Assembly (NCBI GenBank): GCA_021413845.1 | Contig: JAIOPP010000083.1 | Coordinates: forward strand, 1-64,000 | Origin: Planctomycetia bacterium | GTDB taxonomy: Bacteria; Planctomycetota; Planctomycetia; Pirellulales; PNKZ01 | Reading direction: 5' to 3' | DNA length: 64,000 bases | Shown: positions 35,401 to 42,926 of the stretch, one piece after another | Position numbering within the stretch: the stretch's first letter is position 1 | Layout of the letters: the number at the start of each line of letters is the position of its first letter | Translations under genes and position numbers: made by a program | The notes under the pieces: generated by a model | What the model was told of the DNA's origin: nothing | Databases searched by the model: none | The model's input: only the letters and a program-made list of their open reading frames with translations

Positions 35401-36553
35401 CCGCAGATTGGTTGACATCGTCCAGCAGAACTTGATGACGGGACGCAGGCCCGACCTGCTGATATTGGAAAGCGGCTTCTTTCGCTCGTTGAAGCTCCTT
35501 GTTGATGCCCTCCGGCAGACCGTCGTTCATCGCGTTCTGATAAGACTTCAGTGCTTCGTTGACAAGCTGCTGGTAGTCTTGCAATTGGAAGATGGCGTCC
35601 AGATGGCCGACGAGCAGGGATTCTTTCCCCTCGTCGGTGCTGGGCTTAATCTGCTCCTTCGCGAGGGCGATCTTGTCGACCAGGCGGCGATGGTAGACCT
35701 CCGCACCGGGCAACGACTCCAGCTGATCACGCCCGCGCTCCGCCGCGCTCAGCAGCTTGATCCACTGGGCCTGCGCCTTGCCGTTCACGTCGCGTCCGCG
35801 TTTGTCGGGCTTAGGCGTTCGCTGGGCTTGGTCCAACCAAAAATCGATGCTCTCCAATAATTTCTCTTCTTGCTTGATCAGGTCCGGCGTGGTGCGCGTG
35901 ATACTTAACGGATCTCCCACGAGGTCCTGAACCCGCTTATTGCAATCGATCAGCAACGTGTTGGCATTGCGAAGGGCGGTCGCTCCGGTATCGCCGGCGA
36001 TTTTCTTGGGGTCGAGCTTTTTGATGAGCGTGCTTTTCTTCTCGGCGACGGACAAATAGCTCTCATGTGCCTTCTGATAGATCTTCTTGAGGTCGCTCGT
36101 GACGACCTTCTTGACGTCTTGCCGGTTTAACTGCGGCTGAGCTTCCAGATCGAGTTTGGCTTGCTTGAGGCACGACTCCAACTTCTCGCGCACGACCTTG
36201 ACGTCTTCGGAGACCGTCAGCATCTGCTTCTGTTTCGCCTCGGTCTTCAGCGGCTGTTCGCTGATCCGCTTGCCGCGCTCCAGAGCGGCGGTGAATTGCG
36301 AGCGCAGATTCTCGATGTCGAGCTTGAATTGCTTCGCTTGCGAAGTTTGATCTTCTCGAATGTTTTGCAGCAGATAAAAGGGATGCTTCTCCGCCTGCCC
36401 GAGCCGCTCGACGACTTCGTTGCAGCGTTTTTCGAACAGCTTGTCGTCGTTGTTGACGAGACTCCATTTGTGATGCAGGATCTTTTTCAGATCCTTGATC
36501 CAGGTCTTGGCGAGATCATGTCGATTGGTGGTTTGGCTACCGCTCATGGACAT
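32462..36553 (-). CDS. Very large coiled-coil-like protein of unknown function (1,363 residues)
   Basis: No signal peptide or clear membrane span. The start at 36553 has GAAAGG about seven bases upstream; a second ATG lies two codons later. The sequence is dominated by charged helices (KQKQMLTVSEDVKVVREKLE, LTNVQNKIDTLGSFLKKQTK) with a few compact islands: KWAGGLVFVPALRTETGSL near residue 530 and SPTKGLILLAPFWSQPITKV near 920. No nuclease, ATPase, kinase or protease motif is visible. The length and composition suggest a scaffold or filament-like protein or a long helical effector. It lies between two other large unknowns on the same strand (90-bp and 98-bp gaps), which implies joint function. 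Confidence 0.8.
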   Translation of the reverse strand: MSMSGSQTTNRHDLAKTWIKDLKKILHHKWSLVNNDDKLFEKRCNEVVERLGQAEKHPFYLLQNIREDQTSQAKQFKLDIENLRSQFTAALERGKRISEQPLKTEAKQKQMLTVSEDVKVVREKLESCLKQAKLDLEAQPQLNRQDVKKVVTSDLKKIYQKAHESYLSVAEKKSTLIKKLDPKKIAGDTGATALRNANTLLIDCNKRVQDLVGDPLSITRTTPDLIKQEEKLLESIDFWLDQAQRTPKPDKRGRDVNGKAQAQWIKLLSAAERGRDQLESLPGAEVYHRRLVDKIALAKEQIKPSTDEGKESLLVGHLDAIFQLQDYQQLVNEALKSYQNAMNDGLPEGINKELQRAKEAAFQYQQVGPASRHQVLLDDVNQSAVRWQLAIAKSQERQNTENACLLEAVKLAEQIENEVKQMEESKKNSLIASQYFVSLVDKLKKAGVSPSLYRDSLLLGKQSSLLLPVEAEPRVEVESSTKAWPQIVRNLNAACSGLEYIQKYQLKTAKKWSKFQAAAASFKKWAGGLVFVPALRTETGSLTNVISDIELRFKSTQDPIQCVELAEKHECVRRIKELRDLARKEVGQEKISDEELGKNLTESANKFKEALKVARDELFRKTDDVYKQLKQLEKKFVGIVKPLDPLNHPLRKELAVIREQWEKAVGLLKVSDFTQGLPQATNKGIEDCNLLLNKIAEALKDVPKYQRENFVPPKQELTDDPTEELLQLMAKAKDYGHRTEEFENLIRRTPYDKENPQVCQSYGTWKESLQELLKKSGEKHEQHLTNVQNKIDTLGSFLKKQTKWKFGNFRGFRDELEAQHKDLTAMLESGDPQLIDLASTMADELGRKLEEVTPVKGQDKDAEAKYKNVVKIYKALSAELGGHGKKVPHKLPETYNRISQALITAIANCEKSSPTKGLILLAPFWSQPITKVEDLKKLGKADALDAGLLKESGDTWVLKPDVKKAADSQIGLHVDKAVRLAQNHKQLHEMFKETIKEIEAEWSGTLGPKGPKGVKKTSGADDKDCEYFENWFKARMKEAEKIRHGEDGIFNAIPILAEVKKRLKDIEQPANNKSSLEVLQGFNVEDKKNFESLCNMAKQFEVKVQSLNDVTLKQASEYVKEQGDDGDEEMVSSLKKSVEAATKIVEPYLLNLSKVPHRSKYLADKAPNIAKATSDFNTADAMLNNVRDSANRLMSISNTTNVKITDDLLDVERTWFDGVRAFKGAVKETLDLIREVDLGQENEKQKTSLATARKLIEEIVKMFEETAFSAVFEKLKKEELTGVKKLTDKKLVKKQAQEKLAAREEALRIMRDLRSRLYNHPVIMTLSDRKANPATAQSMIEALAVVNVALKRVEIQSLIGVGS

Positions 36554-36643
36554 GGAGATACCTTTCTTCCGGGCGAGAAAACGAGTCTAGGGGGGAGTCG
36601 GCGCGAGCTGCGAACGAAGAATCGACTTACTCAGGCGAGAAGG

Positions 36644-38170
36644 TCAGGCAACGGCATCTTTGCTCACCTCGGCCAGGACTTCATCGAACAACTCGTCGAA
36701 GCGGTCTTGAAACCGCACCTCGACGGACAATGAATCTTGCGCGGTCATCAGATGCCGGATCAGTTCGTCGTTGTCGATCTTCTCGCGGCACTCCTGCACC
36801 GCTTTCAGAACGGCATCGACCGATTCCGTGGCGAGCGAATCGAGCAACGTCGCCCGCATGTCGGTATAAATCACCTCGAGCGCCGAATTGATCTCATCCT
36901 CGATTTTGCCGGGGTTCTCTTCATCCGGCGATTGCTCTTCGATGGCTACCCGCAAACCGTTGACATCGGATTCATTCGCGAGCTGAATGTCGGCGACCCG
37001 CTTCTTGAAGAATTCCTCCAGCTGCTGACGGCGCTCGGCGACGATCCCTTCGCGAATGCCGAACCGGTCGGTGTCTTTCTTAGGTGCCTCGGCGAGAGCT
37101 TTCCGAATCGCCTCTTCGAGCTTGCCTAAGACGGAAACGGCGTTGTTGAAGTTGGCCGCGTCCGCCTGATCGATGGCGTAATTCCACAGATTGAGTAAGC
37201 CGTTGGACTTCTCGGGATTGGCGCGACGAGCTTCATTCAACAGCGGTTCCAGCTGTTTGCGCAGGCTCTCATACTTCTGCTTCGCGGGATCGGGACCGAC
37301 CGTCGTCTCGGGAGTCTTCTGCGCTAAATAGCCTTGGACTTGTTTTGCGAGGACGACGAGATGCGTTTTAGCGTCGTCGAAGAGCCCTTGCTTGATTTCG
37401 CCTGCGATCTGCGTCATCGACTGAAAGAGGTTGTTCTTGCGCGAAGGATCCTGTTCAATCGCTTTGTCGATCAAGGGCTTGAGCGTCTTGAGCGTGTCGG
37501 CGAGTTTTTGGGCCGCGTTCGGATCACTCGACGGCTCGTTTTTGACCTCGGGAGTTTTCTCCGGAGCAGTCGTTCCGGAGGAGGGCGGGTTGGCTAGCGA
37601 CTGCAAGAGCGCTTCCAATTGGTTGATGCCGGCTTCGGCCTGTTCAAGAAGCTCCTGATCCAATCGGCCGCCGATCTGTACGCACAGCGAATTAATTTCG
37701 CCGGCCCGCTCGGGATGTGTGTCGCAGGCCGACAGAGCGGCCGCTTGGAGCTTAAGAAAACGCTGCACGAGCGGATCGTCTTCGTCGAGCACGATCGACG
37801 GCGAGTTGACGATCTCAAACAGCGGCTTGCACTTGAATTCGGCGACTTCCTCCATGTAGTGCCTCAAGACCGTCGTCTTGACCGGCTCCTTCTCGAAGCC
37901 ATCGGACCGCGCCAACTGGAAGTTGATGTCCAGGCCTTTGCCGGTAACTACGCCGAAGCAGATCTGACCTGTGCCGCCTTCCTTGGCCTGCTTTTTGTAT
38001 TTGTCGACGCTCCCTTTCTTGTACACGACCAAGCTGACGATCGAGGCCCCCTTGCAAATCATCACGAACTTGCGGAGCTTTCCCTTCTTGACCTGGTCGA
38101 GGCACTCACGGCTCTCGCCGTCGATCTTTTGCCCATCTCCGTCGTTCTTGCCCCCGTCGTCCTTCGCCAT
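36644..38170 (-). CDS. Three-repeat helical protein of unknown function with N-terminal globular domain
   Basis: 508 residues, no signal peptide, with GGAGAGGG seven bases before the ATG. After an acidic, Gly-rich head (1-20), residues about 30-130 form a mixed alpha/beta domain (KFVMICKGASIVSLVVYKKG, GTGQICFGVVTGKGLDINFQ). Three helical units of about 55 residues follow, at about 137-190, 222-280 and 299-358, each with a central ..P.(R/K)...(I/L).. turn and an A...(I/L)..L pattern. Pro/Ser/Thr-rich linkers separate them. The last 140 residues are acidic and helical. It is the first gene of the three-gene set. I do not recognise the family; the architecture suggests a binding or adaptor protein. 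Confidence 0.8.
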   Translation of the reverse strand: MAKDDGGKNDGDGQKIDGESRECLDQVKKGKLRKFVMICKGASIVSLVVYKKGSVDKYKKQAKEGGTGQICFGVVTGKGLDINFQLARSDGFEKEPVKTTVLRHYMEEVAEFKCKPLFEIVNSPSIVLDEDDPLVQRFLKLQAAALSACDTHPERAGEINSLCVQIGGRLDQELLEQAEAGINQLEALLQSLANPPSSGTTAPEKTPEVKNEPSSDPNAAQKLADTLKTLKPLIDKAIEQDPSRKNNLFQSMTQIAGEIKQGLFDDAKTHLVVLAKQVQGYLAQKTPETTVGPDPAKQKYESLRKQLEPLLNEARRANPEKSNGLLNLWNYAIDQADAANFNNAVSVLGKLEEAIRKALAEAPKKDTDRFGIREGIVAERRQQLEEFFKKRVADIQLANESDVNGLRVAIEEQSPDEENPGKIEDEINSALEVIYTDMRATLLDSLATESVDAVLKAVQECREKIDNDELIRHLMTAQDSLSVEVRFQDRFDELFDEVLAEVSKDAVA

Positions 38171-38177
38171 AGAGCAA

Positions 38178-38185
38178 CCCTCTCC
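38178..38185 (-). promoter_or_regulatory. Shine-Dalgarno for the first large-protein gene
   Basis: GGAGAGGG on the minus strand, seven bases before the ATG at 38170, is among the stronger ribosome sites in this window and supports that start. The upstream 150 bp is fairly AT-rich for this genome and may hold the promoter of the three-gene set. Confidence 0.55.
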
Positions 38186-38571
38186 AAGTAGCTTTCACGC
38201 GAACTATTTCCGCGAGCCCGCGGACTAGCCGGGATGCCGAGATCCACGGTCCTAGAACTCCGGACGTTATAAAACCCTTCCGAGGGAAAAGATAACGAAG
38301 AAACCCCTCGGCTGACCAGAAAACTCCGGCGAATGATTGCAACATTCGATCAGCATGGAACTTGCGTCAGGCCCGTTAATTGTACGGGCACATCATGCAC
38401 GAGCGGGTCGGCATGCTGTCGAGGTAAAATGGAGTGGTCTTGGCGTCTTCGCCGTAAACCGGGGCGCCCAGAAGAAACTCATCCATTTCTCGTACTGACG
38501 AGACCTGCAAGGTCGGAAGTCGGCGTCTGACGCCGAAGGCAGGCTTGGAACCAGCCGAATGAGACCCACGC

Positions 38572-38682
38572 ATGGTCTCTAATGCCGACCAACGAATGGC
38601 GCAAGCGGCACTGTTCTTAGTCGACCGACGTGCCCTTACCGCCCAAGGCGTTCGAGCTTTGAAGAGCTTCGAGCCGGAGCCG
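38572..38682 (+). pseudogene. Scrap resembling the helicase part of a type I restriction subunit (HsdR)
   Basis: The frame encodes ALFLVDRRALTAQGVRALKS followed by FEPEP. It closely fits the conserved HsdR stretch after the Walker A helix (pattern RALFLVDRRAL..QAVRAF.SFEPEP), where a DEAD-type motor reads 'FL.DR.AL..Q'. Nothing before or after in this frame continues the protein, and no HsdM or HsdS is near. It is best explained as a short relic of a lost restriction-modification locus. The identification rests on about 30 residues. Confidence 0.45.
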
Positions 38683-38798
38683 GTTGAAACGTTCGAAGTT
38701 TGCGCGAGGGCTCTATTCAGTTGCGGCATTCGCAGAGCCGGTTTCGTTGCCGTGCGACGACAGGCAAAGCGAACTCGGCTTATCAGCACGCTGCCGAT

Positions 38799-40274
38799 TT
38801 AGATGGCGGACCGTGAAGACGGCATCTCCGCGACTCTGAGGGCATAATTAGGAGACCTCGAAACGCCGCGACTCCGTAGCGCAAAGATCCAATCGGCGGC
38901 GCTCATCCCGAGCGAGACGACTCCACCGAGCACTAGAATCTCCATGAACAAAGTCGATGGATACATATACCGGAAGTCAAAGGCGATCGACGCGAGCAGA
39001 TAGGAAGCATAATAGCCGAGGGGAATAAGCAATAACAGCATCTCGACCAGCGAGCGACGATCAAGCCTTCGAATCCATCGAATGCACAATCCGGCAAGAA
39101 TCAGCAGGTTAGCCATTAACCAGATGCCGTGCTCTACGAAGACCCAGCGCCGCGTCTCGTGAAACGTGTTCCACAACGTCGCGGCGAACCATGTACGATA
39201 TTTTAAGAACCGTTCACCGAGCTTCAAACCGAATTCGTTTTCATAAACTTCGAGCATAAATTTCAGATGTGGGTTCCGTCGTATGTGACCCGAGAAAGCA
39301 CGGAGCTTGATGTCTAGAAGAGACAACGGATGGTGAGATACGGCGTATCGATATTCTCGACGGATGCTCGCTTCATCGTTGAAGCCGGGTTGCAAGATCT
39401 TCTCTGCGGTTTCGATCGCGCCGATCACGAACGTTTCTCGATAACCGGGCTTTAACATTTGAGTGGTATAAGGAAATTCCGTTTCGAGTTCCGGGTACTT
39501 CTTACACAGACCGATCAATTCCATTCTCATCGGCAAGATCGACATCGAATACGGTTGAATATGAAAAGCGGCGTTTAAACCGGCATTGGCGGCGAAATAA
39601 AGCAGCGGCGGCATTACCACTGCCGCAAACGCGATTTTTCGCGGCAGTATGCGGTCGACGAGGACTCCGAACAGTACGGCGAACACCGGAAGTAAGACGA
39701 TCGCGTTGTGTCGAACCATGACGGAGAGCGCCATGAGCGCAAGCAACGCCGACAATTTCATCTTTTCTTTAAGGCAGAAGTTCGCCGATTCCTCATTGAG
39801 CAATCCCAAGACGATCGCGCCGATCCAGCAGAATGCGATTAGAAGCCAAACGTCTTTCCAGAAAGTCATTAAATAAATCGCGAGCGGCGAAATGGGTGTC
39901 AGCAGCAGTACTAGAACCGCGGCCGCACCTATCCGTGACTTCGTTAGGGAAATGCGATTCCGTGAGAAGACGCAAATCGCTTGCGAAACGAATTGGAATA
40001 CACCGATCATTCCCACCAAGCATTGCAAGAACATGAGATGCTGAATGTTCAATCCGACGCGCAAAAACATCGATAGGCAAATTGCCATGATCGGTGGGTG
40101 CATATCGCTGAATGATCGTTGATAGGCCTCACGATATTGCACGATGGAATCGAACGACATGATGCCGGGATAGAAAACGGCCCAATCCGCCAACGCTAAG
40201 ACGAAGCAAAAGGCCAACCAAAAGCCGGCGGCTAGAAATTTTCGGCTAGGATATCGGGGTCCAGGTATCGACAT
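38799..40274 (-). CDS. Polytopic membrane protein, GT-C-like (DUF6020-like)
   Basis: 491 residues with about ten to twelve hydrophobic spans. The first luminal-type loop reads FYPGIMSFDSIVQYREAY and then DMHPPIMAICLSMF. An acidic residue after the first span plus a conserved HPP is the arrangement seen in large membrane glycosyltransferases of the GT-C fold that use lipid-linked sugars. A long soluble loop lies at about residues 255-380. No signal peptide is cut. It stands at the edge of the glycosyltransferase cluster but on the opposite strand to the next genes. The likely role is transfer of a sugar in surface-glycan assembly; donor and acceptor are unknown. Confidence 0.65.
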   Translation of the reverse strand: MSIPGPRYPSRKFLAAGFWLAFCFVLALADWAVFYPGIMSFDSIVQYREAYQRSFSDMHPPIMAICLSMFLRVGLNIQHLMFLQCLVGMIGVFQFVSQAICVFSRNRISLTKSRIGAAAVLVLLLTPISPLAIYLMTFWKDVWLLIAFCWIGAIVLGLLNEESANFCLKEKMKLSALLALMALSVMVRHNAIVLLPVFAVLFGVLVDRILPRKIAFAAVVMPPLLYFAANAGLNAAFHIQPYSMSILPMRMELIGLCKKYPELETEFPYTTQMLKPGYRETFVIGAIETAEKILQPGFNDEASIRREYRYAVSHHPLSLLDIKLRAFSGHIRRNPHLKFMLEVYENEFGLKLGERFLKYRTWFAATLWNTFHETRRWVFVEHGIWLMANLLILAGLCIRWIRRLDRRSLVEMLLLLIPLGYYASYLLASIAFDFRYMYPSTLFMEILVLGGVVSLGMSAADWIFALRSRGVSRSPNYALRVAEMPSSRSAI

Positions 40275-41141
40275 AAATAGCCCGATCTCCGGGAATGTTT
40301 ATCTAGGAAGTCTTGTGCATCGTTTCGCGGAAAACACCTGCCCGCATAATGCTGTATATCTCGATCGTGACTACCGCTGCAATAGCATCCGCGGTATGGC
40401 TCGGCTATCGAGACTGCGCTCCGATCGAACACCGCAGCGTTACGCCGCGTCATGCTTCTAAAATATGCCGGCAAGCATATGGATTGCGGCTTAGCCTTAG
40501 TTTCATCAGCTGCCGCTGCTAGCATCGTCGTGTTTGATGCCTGTTGTGAAATCACCGGATTTTCGCACTGATTTCTTCAGGCTGTAACGGCGGTCTCTCC
40601 CCCCATAAATGTGCCGTTCCCCCAGGCCGTCGATTTATGTACAAGTTCGCCTGTAGAGAATTACGTTGACGTAAAACGAAGGCTCTAAAACGACCATCGA
40701 TCGGCAACGTCACGCGGCTCGGTCGCAGTAAAACCAGTAGAGACGAATTCAAAACCGTCGTAGGACGATCACAAGGCACGCGAGCTTGGCGACGTGATGG
40801 ACGAGGAAAATGTACAACTCGCAGCATGTGATGCGTTGACGGAAGTCCTAGAGCGGGTTGATTGCGCGATTGACGTCCCGGCGTTTACGACGATGCCGGA
40901 GAGCGAGAACCTTCTACGTCTCAGGCCGGTCGCAACCGCGACGATGCAGGCAGATGAGTTCGATGCCGCGTTCGTCAAGTTATCTCTCAGCGGATTGCGT
41001 TCGGCAGCCCGATCTCGCGGCCAATACTTCGCGCCGCTCGACATCCTCTTGTCGATCGAACATCACGACGAACCGACGCCGCGCACGTCCTCGGTCATAT
41101 TCAAGCTAAGTAACGTTTTTATCATCATGTAGGGGTAGAGG
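40275..41141. other. 867-bp divergent region without a supported gene
   Basis: The region lies between the polytopic protein and the GT8-like gene. Open frames on both strands (for example 40794-41132 plus and 40769-41044 minus) overlap each other and show no recognisable motif, so none is called. Around 40603-40638 CATAAAT and ATTTATG form a short inverted repeat around a C-rich stretch. Promoters for both flanking genes are expected here but none is obvious. Confidence 0.4.
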
Positions 41142-42140
41142 ATGTTGATTTGCACTTCCGTCTGCACGAATTATCTGCCGAAGGCGGCGGTATTAGGCCG
41201 TTCCATTCGTGCGACGAATCCCGACGCGCGATTCGTGGTCTGCCTAACGGAGCGGGAGTCGCCGCCGATCGCTCGAGACTGTCCTTATTTTTCCGACATC
41301 GTACTTGCTTCTCAAATCGGCTTTCCCGATTTCGAACAGTATATTTTTAAACATCGCGTGGTCGAGGCTTGCACGGCAGTGAAGGGACAGTTGTTTCGAT
41401 ATTTAATGGATAAATATCCCGATGAAAAGGAGTTCGTTTATCTCGATCCCGACATTAAGGTTTATGGACCATTAACCGAATTGAAAGAGGCGCTTCAGCA
41501 TCATCCGATCGCCCTCACACCACATCTTTGCGACCCGGAATCGACATTGGACGCCGTGGTATACAATGAATTGTGTGCACTCAAGCACGGGACCTATAAT
41601 CTTGGGTTCGTGGCCGTAACGCAGCATCCCGAAGGTCGGCGATTCATCGACTGGTGGACGAAGCGCTTGGAAATGTTCTGCTACGATGACATTCCCAACG
41701 GTATTTTCACGGATCAACGATGGGTAGATCTCGCCGTCGGCTTCTTCGAAGCCCACGTCTTTAAGCACCGAGGATACAACGTAGCGCCCTGGAACCTCTC
41801 GCAACGCAAGGTCGTGCGAGACGGCGCCGGCGGCTATTCCGTCAACGGCCAACCGCTGAGGTTTTTCCATTTCTCCGGACTTGATTCCGGAGCGAACGAC
41901 GGGATGCTCCGCAAGTTCGTGAAGGATCTCAATGATCCGATTTATGAATTGCGCGATCGCTACGTGGATGAATTGACGGCGTTCGGTCAGGATCTTCTAG
42001 GTTCGACCCCATGGTCGTATGCCAAGTTCCGTAGCGGAGAAGTCATTCACGAGCATTCGCGCATTCGCTACCGAAGCGATCCTGCCGTTTCCGCGCAAAT
42101 CAAAAAGCCGTTCGCGATGTCCAATGCAGTCTTCATCTAA
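41142..42140 (+). CDS. GT8-like glycosyltransferase
   Basis: 332 residues, cytoplasmic. It starts CTSVCTNYLPKAAVLGRSIR, the nucleotide-sugar-binding beginning of GT-A enzymes that scan 'new positions' in GT8-like families. VYLDPDIKVYGP at 99-110 has the Asp-Pro-Asp metal site. TYNLGFVAV and FTDQRWVDL follow, with HVFKHRGYNVAPWNLSQRKV and FHFSGLD near the acceptor side. AGGGG and GAGG lie just before the ATG. It probably transfers one sugar from a nucleotide donor in surface-glycan synthesis. It is first in a plus-strand set of four genes with gaps of about 20-30 bp. Confidence 0.8.
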   Translation: MLICTSVCTNYLPKAAVLGRSIRATNPDARFVVCLTERESPPIARDCPYFSDIVLASQIGFPDFEQYIFKHRVVEACTAVKGQLFRYLMDKYPDEKEFVYLDPDIKVYGPLTELKEALQHHPIALTPHLCDPESTLDAVVYNELCALKHGTYNLGFVAVTQHPEGRRFIDWWTKRLEMFCYDDIPNGIFTDQRWVDLAVGFFEAHVFKHRGYNVAPWNLSQRKVVRDGAGGYSVNGQPLRFFHFSGLDSGANDGMLRKFVKDLNDPIYELRDRYVDELTAFGQDLLGSTPWSYAKFRSGEVIHEHSRIRYRSDPAVSAQIKKPFAMSNAVFI

Positions 42141-42167
42141 TACATATATTTCTCACGGAATCGGGCT

Positions 42168-42908
42168 ATGAATCAGTTGAATGGAGTCGCTGCGCGCAAG
42201 GTATTGCCGTTCCTTAGAGAATCTTCCGCTTCGCTAAAGCTAGTCTTTCCGGGGCACAAAAACTTTGCTCGCCACGAATGCTTGCAAACTCTAGAAATCG
42301 AACCGACGAATGACTTCGCGGTATATGAATTTCTTCTTCCCGCAGACGCCGACCTACAAACGATAGGCATGGAGTTGCCGATGCTTCCGGGCATCGTGCG
42401 ACTGGGAGAAATCGATATATTCTCGCGAACGAATCATGTGTTTCCCTATTGGCGTTGCAGCGCCGGGACCGAATTTCGCGGAATGCTGGAGCCCGTTTCC
42501 GTAGAGCGACGAGTACTCGACGGCGCGTTGGTTATGATTCCTGCTCAAAACCAGCGCCAAATAACGATCTGCCCGGATGTTCTGCCTGAGGGAGACCGCA
42601 TCGTCCGCATCAGCCTGGCTTTCGAAACCGAGCTTTCATCCAGCCTGCTGTCCTCTCTTTCACGGCATTTCGACAAGTCCACGACGGCGGCCGTTCGCAA
42701 TGCCGCAGCGCGTCAAGCGGAAGCTCAAGAACTTCTGGAAATGATACGTCTGAAGGACAGGCAACTCGCAGAACGAGTGAACTTACGACCCACCTATGAA
42801 GCGAACTTATTGAGAGCGCTTCGTTATCTGCGTAGGCACGTAGTTGCATCGCTTCGATATGTGAAGCGTCGCTTGCCCCGCCGACTGCAAGCCATACTTT
42901 CCCGCTAG
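42168..42908 (+). CDS. Hypothetical protein of the glycan cluster
   Basis: 246 residues with no signal peptide or membrane span. The first 160 residues look beta-rich (FAVYEFLLPADADLQTIGME, RLGEIDIFSRTNHVFPYWRC). The rest is basic and helical (LRALRYLRRHVVASLRYVKR), suggesting contact with membrane or another protein. It lies 27 bp after the GT8-like gene and 18 bp before the GT4 gene, so it is probably co-transcribed and may be a chain-modifying or accessory factor. I recognise no family. Confidence 0.6.
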   Translation: MNQLNGVAARKVLPFLRESSASLKLVFPGHKNFARHECLQTLEIEPTNDFAVYEFLLPADADLQTIGMELPMLPGIVRLGEIDIFSRTNHVFPYWRCSAGTEFRGMLEPVSVERRVLDGALVMIPAQNQRQITICPDVLPEGDRIVRISLAFETELSSSLLSSLSRHFDKSTTAAVRNAAARQAEAQELLEMIRLKDRQLAERVNLRPTYEANLLRALRYLRRHVVASLRYVKRRLPRRLQAILSR

Positions 42909-42926
42909 AAATGGATTATCTGTCGC

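Noticed and set aside
28722-38170. Defence-system reading of the three giant genes
   Set aside because: No nuclease, NTPase, TIR or adenylate-cyclase motif was found, so I do not call it a defence system even though an HsdR-like relic is near.
38376-38789. 137-codon minus-strand frame ending MDEFLLGAPVYGEDAKTTPF...
   Set aside because: The last 36 residues look protein-like but I could not tie them to a family, and the first part is Arg/Ser-rich and antisense to the HsdR-like scrap. Not called as a gene.
40794-41132. 112-codon plus-strand frame in the gap before the GT8-like gene
   Set aside because: No motif, overlaps an equally open minus-strand frame, and no ribosome site stands out.
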